This document shows, in pieces, positions 9,566 to 18,220 of a DNA stretch of 64,000 bases. The stretch is from CALMBW01 sp963779645. Lineage in GTDB: Bacteria > Actinomycetota > CADDZG01 > WHSQ01. Numbering within the stretch: the first letter of the stretch is position 1; each line of letters begins with the position of its first letter. The DNA lies in assembly GCA_963779645.1 (NCBI GenBank), contig CAVZYX010000015.1, positions 186,001 to 250,000 of the forward strand. The letters are read 5' to 3'. Under the pieces are notes generated by a model. That model saw nothing but the letters and a program-made list of their open reading frames with translations. It did not search any database and had not been told where the DNA came from. The translations under genes were made by a program, and so were the position numbers.

Positions 9566-10999
9566 ATGCATATGACCCAAGATCTTGCGCAAAAACGGGG
9601 CCGTACGCTGCTGGCGGGACGAAGCCCTAGCACTCTTGAAGGAGTGTCGAAGAGATTGTCGATAGCAACCGATAAACCCGGGGATCCGCCGGTGACGTTC
9701 AAGCGCGCCGCCCTGTGGTGGGTGAAATTGGGCTTCATCAACTTCGGCGGGCCCGCCGGGCAGATCGCCGTGATGCACGACGAGATCGTCGACAAGCGCA
9801 GATGGTTGTCGCACGAGCGGTTCATGCATGCACTCAACTACTGCATGTTGCTGCCCGGACCGGAGGCGCAACAGCTCGCCATCTACATCGGTTGGCTGAT
9901 GCACCGAACACTGGGCGGGGTCGTCGCCGGTGTGATGTTCGTCCTTCCCGGAGCCGTTGTGATGCTCCTGTTGTCCGCTCTTTACGCGACTCAAGGTGAC
10001 GTCGAGTGGGCGGAGGGGATCTTCTTCGGACTGCAAGCTGCAGTGATCGCGATCGTCACATTGGCCGTCGTCCGCGTGGGCAAGAAGTCGGTCAAGAACT
10101 CGTTGATGCTGGGTGTGGCTATCGCGTCGTTCTTCGCTCTCTTCTTCGTAAAGGTTCCATTCCCACTCGTCGTCATCGGCGCCGGTCTGATCGGGTTAAT
10201 GGGGGGACTGAAGCGCCCCGACCTGTTCCTCACCGTGAAAGAAGAGGGCGACGACGTGGGCCTCTTGGATGTAGGGCCACCTCCGACACCTTTACGGACG
10301 CTGCGTGTGTTGATCGTGGGTCTCGCCGTCTGGTGGATACCGTTGCTGGCGGTTGGATATCTCGACGGTTTCGATGGCGTATTCACGGACGAGGCCTTCT
10401 TCTTCTCGAAGACAGCGATGGTGACATTCGGCGGTGCGTACGCCGTCCTCGCGTACATCGACCAAGCGGCGGTGTTCCAGTTCGGGTGGTTGCAACCGGG
10501 CCAGATGCTGACAGGTCTTGGCCTCGCCGAAACGACTCCCGGTCCACTGATCCTCGTTACCGAATTCGTTGGGTTCCTGGCTGCTTACAACAACCCTGGC
10601 CCGTTCTCACCTCTGCTCGCCGGATGCATAGGAGCTGCTGTAACGCTGTGGGCGACATTCGTTCCGTGCTTCTTGTGGATCTTCGTCGGGGCTCCGTACA
10701 TAGAGCGCGTCCGCGGGAACAGGGCCTTGAATGGAGCGCTATCTACGATCACGTCCGCCGTGGTTGGGGTGCTCGCGAACCTCAGTGTCTCCTTCGCCCT
10801 TCGGACGCTTTTCGATGATGTGAGCGCCGGCAGGTTCCTTGGGATGACGTACCCCAGGCCCGAACTTGGAAGCGTTCAGATAGACGCGCTCTTGATAGCG
10901 ATCGGCGCAGCCGTGGTCATGCACAAACTCGGGTGGTCGGTCCTGCGCGTCGTTGCTCTCAGCGGCCTGATCGGCCTGGCGTTGAGGCTGGCTACTTAG
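9566..10999 (+). CDS. chrA: Chromate-transporter (CHR) family membrane protein
   Basis: A 477-residue long-chain CHR protein with both halves of the duplicated family architecture. The first half contains NFGGPAGQIAVMHDEIV and LLPGPEAQQLAIYIG; the second half has TFGGAYAVLAYI and LGLAETTPGPLILVTEFVGF. About ten hydrophobic segments are predicted. Family members export chromate, sometimes sulfate-related anions, at the membrane; substrate assignment rests on homology only. The N-terminal 45 residues are polar and unlike the family core, so initiation at a later GTG (about 9644) is possible. A palindromic operator sits 32 bases upstream of the ATG. Confidence 0.9.
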   Translation: MHMTQDLAQKRGRTLLAGRSPSTLEGVSKRLSIATDKPGDPPVTFKRAALWWVKLGFINFGGPAGQIAVMHDEIVDKRRWLSHERFMHALNYCMLLPGPEAQQLAIYIGWLMHRTLGGVVAGVMFVLPGAVVMLLLSALYATQGDVEWAEGIFFGLQAAVIAIVTLAVVRVGKKSVKNSLMLGVAIASFFALFFVKVPFPLVVIGAGLIGLMGGLKRPDLFLTVKEEGDDVGLLDVGPPPTPLRTLRVLIVGLAVWWIPLLAVGYLDGFDGVFTDEAFFFSKTAMVTFGGAYAVLAYIDQAAVFQFGWLQPGQMLTGLGLAETTPGPLILVTEFVGFLAAYNNPGPFSPLLAGCIGAAVTLWATFVPCFLWIFVGAPYIERVRGNRALNGALSTITSAVVGVLANLSVSFALRTLFDDVSAGRFLGMTYPRPELGSVQIDALLIAIGAAVVMHKLGWSVLRVVALSGLIGLALRLAT

Positions 11000-11105
11000 C
11001 CGGCTTCTCGGATGAAAGACCCTCTGGGCCTGCGCCGTCTTCATCGTGGAAGAGGAACGTAAGGGGGCCGAAGACCCCGCACCCGGTACCGATCGTTGCT
11101 TCCAT
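10992..11105 (-). CDS. Possible 37-residue small protein
   Basis: A short reading frame on the minus strand, antisense to the last codons of chrA. It starts with ATG (11103-11105) preceded by GAGGAG six bases upstream, which is a good ribosome-binding site, and ends at TAG. The product would be soluble and Gly-rich (begins MEATIGTGCG, ends SSEKPAK) with one Cys. It is the only plausible frame in the 302-base gap between chrA and the ABC permease. It could equally be chance; no homologue is recognised. Confidence 0.35.
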   Translation of the reverse strand: MEATIGTGCGVFGPLTFLFHDEDGAGPEGLSSEKPAK

Positions 11106-11239
11106 ATCCCGCTCCTCGGACGCTGTCGGACACTGCTTTAGCGCGAGCTTCTATCGCTTTACGACGCCGACCTCGAACGAAAGGTTGCCCGATGTGAACC
11201 GAGCGAAACGGGTGATTTGGCCGGGGAGACCTTCTTTAC

Positions 11240-11257
11240 CTACTACGGTTGTAGTAG
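11240..11257. promoter_or_regulatory. Palindromic operator CTACTAC-N4-GTAGTAG, copy 2
   Basis: The same 18-base palindrome found at 9517-9534, here with spacer GGTT, lies 45 bases upstream of the TTG start of the ABC permease gene. That position would overlap a promoter. Two identical-arm sites 1.7 kb apart argue for one repressor controlling the peptidase, chrA and the ABC operon. Confidence 0.75.
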
Positions 11258-11301
11258 AAGTGGGATGGCTAGGTGGATCGAGACCTCGGGGGAAGTGACC
11301 G

Positions 11302-13944
11302 TTGAATCCTGTATGGAGCAAAGCGCCGCTCCTCTTGCTCAAGCGTTATCGGAAGGTCTTCGTCGCGGTGCTGGGGGCCGCGATGCTGCTCGGCCTTGCT
11401 TCGACGGCTGGTCCTCTGTTCGTCTCGGCGAGTGGGTCTGCGGCTCTAGCCGACCAGCTCGAGGGTCAGCCGCCACTGGTCAACAGCTTTCAGATCGGAC
11501 GATTCGACACTTTCGCGAGTACTGAATCGCGCGAAGGGTTCGTTACCAGGACCGAGCTCCTTAACTCGGCCATCGGAGCTCGAGAGCACATCGGCGACCC
11601 GATCACAGCTCTGGTCGGACCGAATAGACCCGTTACGGCCGAGGGGGCTGAAGGCGCTCCCCCGGTGAGGATTATCTCGCGGAGCCAAGCCGATGAGCAC
11701 GTCGAGATCTCATCGGGCGATGCCTCGGGGGCGCTGCTTGCCGACACCGCCGCGGAAGAACTCGGGGGGATCGGCCCCGGTGACGAGATTTTCGTTGGAG
11801 CAGCATCTGAGCCGCTGGAGATAACCGGCATCTATCAAGCACTGGCGACGGCGCCGTTCGATCCGTACTGGGTGAACTTCGGCGGCCTGATCTTTCCGGG
11901 GCCCAACGCCGACGCGATCCCACCGCCACTGCTGATCCTTCCGGAGGATCCGTTCTTCGATCTCGCCTCCGAGCTAGGCCTGAACGGGAACTACTTCTGG
12001 GAGTACCCGCTTGAGGGCGAGATGACTTTGACCGAGGCCGAGGATCTTGCAACGTACATGCAGATCATCGATCGCGGAGTGAACGACAACGAGGAGATCG
12101 GCGAGGAGCTCGAGCAAGAGATCGCCGCCGAATTCGCGACGAACTCGCTCGTAACGGCAACGTTCCCCGCGATCGTCAACGACGCTAAAGACACGATCGC
12201 CGCGCTGGAAGGGCCGGTGCTCGTCCTTTCGCTTGCGGGACGCCTTGTCGCTCTCGCCGTGATCGCGGCAGCCGGCGCCTATCTCATCGTTTCGCGGAAG
12301 ACCGAGGCTCAGCTAATGAGCGCGAGAGGGATGACGAATCTGCAACAAGGCATGCGGGCAAGTATCGAAACGCTCCTTCCCGCCCTGCTCGGTGTTGCGA
12401 TCGGGGCAGTGATCGGCTACTTCCTCGTCATCGCGGTAGGCCCCTCCGACCTGATAGCGAAGGAAGACGTCACGTCTGCGATCTTCCAGAGTGGCTACAC
12501 GTTGATCGCTGGATCGATCGCTCTAGCGGGGGCCGCGGCCCTTACCGTGCGAACCCTTACAGCACCTAACGAGAAGAAGAGAAACGCATTCACCCGCGTC
12601 CCTTGGGAAGTACCGATCCTCGTTCTGGCAGGAGCGGCCTTCTACGAGATCACCACCCGTGACTCCGTGATCATCGAGGGGGCCGACGGCGACCGTATCG
12701 ATGTCTTCGTGCTCGTGTTCCCCGTCCTTTTTCTTCTAGGAACGGCGGGCCTGGTAGCGCGAGGTCTCAAAGGTGTCTTTGGCAAGGTTCGGTCTCTCGG
12801 ATCGAACCGATCGTCCGCTGTGTATCTCGCTTCACGCCGGCTGGCCGCGGCCCCCGCATCGATCGTCGGTCTCCTGATCGCATCTGTCCTTGCCGTGGGG
12901 ATCCTCGTCTACGCGCAGAGCCTTGCCGAAACTATCCAGGCCTCAACCGAAGCAAAGGCTGGTGTCTTCGTCGGCAGCGATGTCCAGCTCCTCGTCTATT
13001 CGACGGCCGAGGTCCCACCAGACTTCCCCTTGCCCGCGACGAAAGTGCGCAAGCTCCCGGATCTCGCGATGACCAACGGCGCCCGGTTCACGATGATGGG
13101 TGTCGACCGATCGAGTTTCCAGGACGCAGCTTTCTGGGACGACAGCTTCGCAGACAGTTCCCTTGACCAACTGATGGACTCGATCGAGCCGCAGCCCGGG
13201 GAACCACTTCCCGTGATCGTCGTGGGGAGCGGTATCGAGTCGACCCCAACGATGGACCTGTCAACCGATATCGAGTTGCGACGCGTAGCAACCGTCCGAG
13301 CGTTCCCGGGCATGGTTGCCGGGGAAGCATTGGTCGTAGCCGATGTCGAAGGACTCAATGAGTTGTTCTCGGGTGCGAACTCAACCGCGACTGCAGGCTC
13401 CGAAGATCAGATCTGGGCACGCGGCACCCTCAACGAAGCACTCCAGGCCACCCAGGATGCGAACATCTCGGTGGGAACCACACGCAGCACCGATCAGGTA
13501 TTGGATCGACCAACGCTCGCTTCCGTGACTTGGGCCTTCGATCTCCTTCGTGCTCTAGGCATATCGGCTGGGGCGATCGTCCTCCTCGCCGTTCTTCTTT
13601 ATATGCAGGCACGACAACGCTCCACCGTCATCTCGTATGCGATGGCGCGACGGATGGGTCTCCGCAAGAACCAACACGCAACAGCCCTTGCTATCGAGAT
13701 CGCTGCGATCTTGGCGATCGCCGTTATCGCCGGGACGTTGCTGGCGATAGCCGTCTCACAGCTCGTCTACGGGTACCTGGATCTTCTTCCACAGATCCCG
13801 CCAACACCTGTGTTGCGCGTGCCGAACCTTGTGGTCCTCGTGATCCTGGCCGGAGGAATCGCAGCGGCCATCATCGGTGCGATCTTCGTTCAGAGAGGGG
13901 CCGACCGAGCAAAGGTTGCGGAGGTGCTGCGCCTTGCGGAGTAA
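11302..13944 (+). CDS. FtsX-type ABC transporter permease
   Basis: An 880-residue membrane protein starting at TTG, with a first membrane segment right at the N-terminus (about residues 20-45), a long extracytoplasmic region (about 50-300), a block of membrane segments (about 305-410), further segments (about 430-485 and 510-540), a second exported domain (about 550-745) and three terminal segments (about 750-875). This is the duplicated FtsX/MacB-like layout of exporters for lipids, peptides or lipoproteins. Two ATPase genes follow immediately, forming a three-gene operon under the palindromic operator at 11240-11257. The substrate is unknown. Confidence 0.85.
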   Translation: MNPVWSKAPLLLLKRYRKVFVAVLGAAMLLGLASTAGPLFVSASGSAALADQLEGQPPLVNSFQIGRFDTFASTESREGFVTRTELLNSAIGAREHIGDPITALVGPNRPVTAEGAEGAPPVRIISRSQADEHVEISSGDASGALLADTAAEELGGIGPGDEIFVGAASEPLEITGIYQALATAPFDPYWVNFGGLIFPGPNADAIPPPLLILPEDPFFDLASELGLNGNYFWEYPLEGEMTLTEAEDLATYMQIIDRGVNDNEEIGEELEQEIAAEFATNSLVTATFPAIVNDAKDTIAALEGPVLVLSLAGRLVALAVIAAAGAYLIVSRKTEAQLMSARGMTNLQQGMRASIETLLPALLGVAIGAVIGYFLVIAVGPSDLIAKEDVTSAIFQSGYTLIAGSIALAGAAALTVRTLTAPNEKKRNAFTRVPWEVPILVLAGAAFYEITTRDSVIIEGADGDRIDVFVLVFPVLFLLGTAGLVARGLKGVFGKVRSLGSNRSSAVYLASRRLAAAPASIVGLLIASVLAVGILVYAQSLAETIQASTEAKAGVFVGSDVQLLVYSTAEVPPDFPLPATKVRKLPDLAMTNGARFTMMGVDRSSFQDAAFWDDSFADSSLDQLMDSIEPQPGEPLPVIVVGSGIESTPTMDLSTDIELRRVATVRAFPGMVAGEALVVADVEGLNELFSGANSTATAGSEDQIWARGTLNEALQATQDANISVGTTRSTDQVLDRPTLASVTWAFDLLRALGISAGAIVLLAVLLYMQARQRSTVISYAMARRMGLRKNQHATALAIEIAAILAIAVIAGTLLAIAVSQLVYGYLDLLPQIPPTPVLRVPNLVVLVILAGGIAAAIIGAIFVQRGADRAKVAEVLRLAE

Positions 13945-13960
13945 CGATCGGCAGTCCGTG

Positions 13961-14779
13961 ATGGAACGCTCTGAGTTGGCCGCCGCATGTCAGGGCTTGG
14001 TCAAGATCTATTGGACGGCCACCGGAGAGGTCCACGCTCTTAAGGGGATAGATGCGCGTTTCCAGGCGGGTGCGGTTACTGCCCTCGTAGGACCATCAGG
14101 TTCGGGCAAGTCGTCTCTCCTTAGGATCCTCGCAGGGATGGACCAACCGAGTGCGGGAACGGTACAGATCGCGGGCGTGAATCTCGCGGAGGCTCCGGCG
14201 TCACAGGTCAAGGACATACGCCGCCAGCTGATCGGCTACGTCTTCCAGCGTCCGTCGGACAACCTCGTTCCTTACCTGACCGCATGGGAACACCTCCAAG
14301 CAACCTCTCAACTACGCGGCCTCCGTGGTGTTCCAGAAGGCAAAGAACTGTTGGGAGCCCTGGGCCTAGGAGACCGGTTAGACCACAAGCCAGAGCAGCT
14401 GTCGGGTGGAGAGCAACAGAGACTCGCATTCGCGCAGGCGGTCATCGGAAATCCTGCTGTCGTGCTCGCCGACGAGCCCACTGCAGAACTCGACACGACC
14501 TCGGCCGAAGCCCTTTTGAAAGAAGTTAGCGACCTGGTACGACGGGAGCACATCGCTTTCATCCTGACTACCCACGATCCGAAAGTGGTGGGGTCGGCCG
14601 ACAGGATCCTTCACCTACGACATGGGAACCTCGAGGCGGAGACGGGGTGGGGCCGCCAGCTTTCGGTGATCGACGTAAGCGGGCGCGTGCAATTGCCACC
14701 CGAAGCTCTCAGACTCTTCCCGGACAACAGGGCGCTGCTCACCATCGAAGATGGGGAGGTGAAGATCACACCGCCATGA
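13961..14779 (+). CDS. ABC transporter ATP-binding protein (first of two)
   Basis: A 272-residue ABC ATPase of the LolD/MacB-like class. Walker A GPSGSGKSS near residue 44, signature LSGGEQQRLA near 147 and Walker B VVLADEP near 167 are all intact, followed by the switch His in ILTTHDPK. The ATG at 13961 is chosen because it begins right before the conserved N-terminal strand; a longer in-frame extension overlapping the permease gene is unlikely. A C-terminal extension of about 40 residues follows the nucleotide-binding domain. It lies 16 bases after the FtsX-type gene. Confidence 0.9.
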   Translation: MERSELAAACQGLVKIYWTATGEVHALKGIDARFQAGAVTALVGPSGSGKSSLLRILAGMDQPSAGTVQIAGVNLAEAPASQVKDIRRQLIGYVFQRPSDNLVPYLTAWEHLQATSQLRGLRGVPEGKELLGALGLGDRLDHKPEQLSGGEQQRLAFAQAVIGNPAVVLADEPTAELDTTSAEALLKEVSDLVRREHIAFILTTHDPKVVGSADRILHLRHGNLEAETGWGRQLSVIDVSGRVQLPPEALRLFPDNRALLTIEDGEVKITPP

Positions 14780-15552
14780 CCTCTCCACTCGTTGCCGCGA
14801 ACAACGTCAGCAAGAACTACAAGCGCGGGTCGGAAACGGTGCACGCGTTACACGATGTGGATTTCTGTTTGTTCCCCGGTGAAGTCGTAGCGCTGATCGG
14901 CCCCTCGGGGTCGGGGAAATCTACGCTCCTCAACCTCCTCGCACGCTGGGAAGAGCCGGACACCGGAACGTTCTCATGGAACGGTGCGCCGGGAGCTCCG
15001 CCGTCAGACTGGCAGGAGGTGGCAGTTCTTCCGCAGAAGCTCGGACTGATCAACGAGCTCTCCGTAGAAGAGAACGTCGCGCTGCCGCTGCGTCTGTTGA
15101 CGGGAGCAAAACAGAACGGCATCGATGTCCAAGAGCTCCTCGAAAGCTTGGGATTGTCGCGCTTCGCCGACCGACTCCCCCAGGAGATCTCCGTGGGAGA
15201 ACAGCAACGGACGGCCCTTGCTCGAGCGCTGGTCCTGGGGCCTTCCTTGCTGCTGCTCGACGAACCCACGGGCCACCAAGACGCCGACTGGGTGAACGTG
15301 ATCTTCGAGATGCTGAAGCATCAAGCTTCCAATGGCGGATGCTGCCTGGTCGCGACGCACAACGCCGAGGTGCTCACGTTCTCCGACCGCATCCTCGAGA
15401 TCAGAGATGGAGCCGTTCACGAGACCGATTCACCGAGCGTACTCGTCGCAGAGCTGGAAGCCGAGATCGCGGCGCCACCGCATTCCGATCAGACTCCCCC
15501 GTCGGAAGACTCTGGAGATCACAGCGTCTGGCGGCGACGGCCGAACGCCTAA
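14776..15552 (+). CDS. ABC transporter ATP-binding protein (second of two)
   Basis: A 258-residue ABC ATPase whose ATG overlaps the TGA of the preceding ATPase (ATGA), indicating coupled translation. Walker A GPSGSGKST (about residue 41) and Walker B LLLLDEP are canonical, and the switch region ATHNAE is present. The signature reads ISVGEQQRTA rather than LSGGE, a mild deviation. With two different ATPases and one long permease, the exporter may use a heteromeric ATPase pair. A Pro/Ser-rich tail follows the domain. Confidence 0.9.
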   Translation: MTSPLVAANNVSKNYKRGSETVHALHDVDFCLFPGEVVALIGPSGSGKSTLLNLLARWEEPDTGTFSWNGAPGAPPSDWQEVAVLPQKLGLINELSVEENVALPLRLLTGAKQNGIDVQELLESLGLSRFADRLPQEISVGEQQRTALARALVLGPSLLLLDEPTGHQDADWVNVIFEMLKHQASNGGCCLVATHNAEVLTFSDRILEIRDGAVHETDSPSVLVAELEAEIAAPPHSDQTPPSEDSGDHSVWRRRPNA

Positions 15553-15563
15553 CCAGGTTCCAC

Positions 15564-16496
15564 TCAGCTATGGCGGGTGAGTACCTCTACCCCATCAGCG
15601 GTTAGGGCGACGGTGTGTTCGAACTGCGCCGTGCGCTTGCGATCAGCGGTCACCGCCGTCCACCCATCCGGCCAAACGAGGTGTTGCCATGTACCGATCG
15701 CGATCATGGGTTCGATGGTGAAAACCATGCCCGGCTCCAACTCGGTGTCGAAGGACGGATCGTAGAAGTGCGGGATCGAAAGTCCATTGTGGAATAGCTC
15801 TCCAACTCCATGCCCGCTGAAGGCGCGAACTACCGAGTAGCCGTGGCGGGAAGCGTGCGCCTCGATCGCTCTGCCGATGACCGAGACAGGAAGGCCGGGT
15901 TCCACTGCCTGGATCCCCTGGTCAAGTGCCTCGCGAGTGACATCGAGGAGTTCAAGGTAATCGGGATGGACCGTTCCGACCGGATAAGTGGCGTCGACAT
16001 CGCCATGCACCCCGTCGAGGAAAGCGGTGACGTCGATATTGACGATGTCACCGTTGAGGAGCCGGCGGGCGTCGGGGATCCCATGACAGATCACCTCATT
16101 GACCGACGTGCAACAGGACTTGGCGAAACCCTTGTAGTTCAGGGTGCTGGGATAGGCGCCGCTCTCGACGATACGTTGGTGCACGAACTCGTCGATCTTG
16201 TCTGTAGTGATACCAGGATGAACGAGTTCTCCCGCTTCGATCAGGATGCTCGACGCGAGCTCCCCAGCTTTACGGATCCGATCGATCGTTCCCGGATCGG
16301 TGACAGCAGGACCCGACTCATCAGAAGGCATCCCCGACGCCGCGTAGTCCGGCCGGGGTATGTGATCGGGAACGGGCCTAAGGGGGGACACGCTCGCAGG
16401 AGCGACCGGCATCTCGGAAGGTTTATGGCATCTCTTGTATTTGTTGCCGCTTCCGCACCAACACGTGTCGTTCGAACGAAGATCGGGTGGCGTCAG
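15564..16496 (-). CDS. map: Methionine aminopeptidase, type I, with N-terminal SEC-C zinc motif
   Basis: Removes N-terminal methionine from new proteins. The peptidase domain shows the five metal ligands: two Asp in NIDVTAFLDGVHGDVDATY, His in GHGVGELFH, Glu in TIEPM and Glu in QFEHT. A SEC-C motif (CWCGSGNKYKRCHKP) precedes it, as in many bacterial MetAP1 proteins. The start is uncertain. No ATG/GTG/TTG lies between a far-upstream GTG (16598, a 106-base overlap with pruA) and an internal ATG (16412) that would delete the SEC-C motif. A CTG at 16496, overlapping the pruA stop as CTGA and preceded by AAGGA, gives a natural 310-residue protein and is chosen here. Confidence 0.88.
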   Translation of the reverse strand: MTPPDLRSNDTCWCGSGNKYKRCHKPSEMPVAPASVSPLRPVPDHIPRPDYAASGMPSDESGPAVTDPGTIDRIRKAGELASSILIEAGELVHPGITTDKIDEFVHQRIVESGAYPSTLNYKGFAKSCCTSVNEVICHGIPDARRLLNGDIVNIDVTAFLDGVHGDVDATYPVGTVHPDYLELLDVTREALDQGIQAVEPGLPVSVIGRAIEAHASRHGYSVVRAFSGHGVGELFHNGLSIPHFYDPSFDTELEPGMVFTIEPMIAIGTWQHLVWPDGWTAVTADRKRTAQFEHTVALTADGVEVLTRHS

Positions 16497-18142
16497 GAAC
16501 CGTCCTTGGAAGACTGCATGAAGGGATAGCGATAGTTCGTTGGGGGATCGAAGGTCTCCTTGATCGAGCGTGGGCTCGCCCAGCGGATCAGGTTCCACAT
16601 GGACCCTGCTTTGTCATTCGTCCCGGATCGGCGAGCTCCACCGAACGGTTGCTGACCAACTACAGCGCCAGTCGGCTTGTCGTTGACGTAGAAGTTGCCT
16701 GCCGCGAAGCGGAGCTTGGACTTCGCCTCGACGATCGCCGCACGATCCTCCGAGAAGACCGCCCCAGTGAGTCCGTACGGACTAGTCTCGTCCACGATCT
16801 CGAGGGTTTGGCTGTACTCGGACTCTGGGTACACGAAGGTCGTCACGATCGGTCCGAACAACTCCTCTCGCATCAAGCGATGACGAGGATCGTCCGAACG
16901 AACGACCGTCGGCTCTACGAAGTAGCCGATGGAGTCGTCCGTCCCCCCGCCGGCCACGACTTCCAGTTCGGAGCTAGACCGAGCTTCATCGAGGGCGCCT
17001 GAATGTTTGGCGTAAGCGCGGTCATCGATGACGGCGCCCATGAAGTTAGTGAGGTCCGAGACATCGCCCATGGGTATGTTCGGCACTTCTTCGGCCAGCT
17101 GCTCCTTCACGGCGGGCCAGAGATTCGAAGCCACATACACGCGCGACGCGGCTGAGCACTTCTGGCCCTGGTACTCGAAGCTTCCCCTGATGATCGCTGT
17201 CGCTACCGCAGCGGGGTTCGCCGACGGATGGGCGATGATGAAATCCTTTCCACCTGTTTCCCCAACGATCCGGGGGTAGGCGCGGTACGAGTCGATGTTC
17301 TCGCCAACTTTTTTCCACATCCAGTTGAACGTCGGAGTCGACCCCGTGAAGTTGATCCCCGCAAGATCCGGATGATTCAACGCGGCTTCCCCGATCTCGG
17401 GTCCGGGTCCGTGCACCATGTTTATGACGCCGGGAGGAACACCCGCTGCCTCGAAGAGCTTCATCAAGAAATGCGCGGAGAAGGACTGGGTCAAGGAGGG
17501 TTTCCATACGACCGAGTTCCCCATCAGCGCGGGAGCAGTCGAGAGGTTGGCCGCGATCGAGGTGAAGTTGAAAGGACTCACCGCGAAGACGAAACCTTCG
17601 AGCGGTCGATAGTCGAGCTGATTCCACATGCCGGCCCCGGAAACCGGTTGCTCCTCGTAGATCCTCGTCGCGTAGTGAACGTTGAATCGCCAGAAGTCGA
17701 TCAACTCGCAAGCTGCATCGATCTCGGCTTGATAGACAGTCTTCGACTGCCCAAGCATGGTCGAGGCATTGATGATGTCGCGCCAGGGTCCTGCTAGAAG
17801 GTCGGCAGCCTTTAGAAAGATGGCGGCCCTTTCCTCCCAGCCCAGCGCCGCCCAATCCCGATGAGCTTCTCGCGCAGCGTCGACCGCTTGCTTCAGATGA
17901 TCGGCATTGGACTGGTGGACCTCACCCAGGACATGTTTGGTGTCATGCGGCACGACGGTCTCGTAGATCTCCCCGCTAGTGATCTGGTTGCCACCGATCA
18001 CCATCGGGATCTCGACTCGCTCGGACGCGAGCTCGTTCAGCTTCTTTAGAAGACTGGTTCTCTCTGGTGAACCAGGGGTGTAGTCCTTGACTGGTTCGTT
18101 GCGCGGCGGTGGGGGCCGCAGGATCGCAGACGTGCCGGACAT
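16493..18142 (-). CDS. pruA: L-glutamate gamma-semialdehyde (1-pyrroline-5-carboxylate) dehydrogenase
   Basis: A 549-residue aldehyde dehydrogenase that oxidises glutamate semialdehyde to glutamate with NAD+, the second step of proline catabolism. Family-specific stretches include FAVSPFNFTSIAANLS, GPGPEIGEAALNHPDLAGI and NFTGSTPTFNWMW. Catalytic residues are Glu in GETGGKD and Cys in GQKCSAASR. ATG at 18142 is preferred: AGAGGG lies nine bases upstream and the length matches the family (about 543). A TTG at 18166 is the longer alternative. No proline dehydrogenase gene is adjacent. Its stop overlaps the likely CTG start of map. Confidence 0.93.
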   Translation of the reverse strand: MSGTSAILRPPPPRNEPVKDYTPGSPERTSLLKKLNELASERVEIPMVIGGNQITSGEIYETVVPHDTKHVLGEVHQSNADHLKQAVDAAREAHRDWAALGWEERAAIFLKAADLLAGPWRDIINASTMLGQSKTVYQAEIDAACELIDFWRFNVHYATRIYEEQPVSGAGMWNQLDYRPLEGFVFAVSPFNFTSIAANLSTAPALMGNSVVWKPSLTQSFSAHFLMKLFEAAGVPPGVINMVHGPGPEIGEAALNHPDLAGINFTGSTPTFNWMWKKVGENIDSYRAYPRIVGETGGKDFIIAHPSANPAAVATAIIRGSFEYQGQKCSAASRVYVASNLWPAVKEQLAEEVPNIPMGDVSDLTNFMGAVIDDRAYAKHSGALDEARSSSELEVVAGGGTDDSIGYFVEPTVVRSDDPRHRLMREELFGPIVTTFVYPESEYSQTLEIVDETSPYGLTGAVFSEDRAAIVEAKSKLRFAAGNFYVNDKPTGAVVGQQPFGGARRSGTNDKAGSMWNLIRWASPRSIKETFDPPTNYRYPFMQSSKDGS

Positions 18143-18220
18143 CTCTTCAAACCCTCTCGTCGTCAACAGAACTTCGGTATCGCCAACCCATTCGGTCGGT
18201 CCCAGCGTAGCCTTTTCAAC

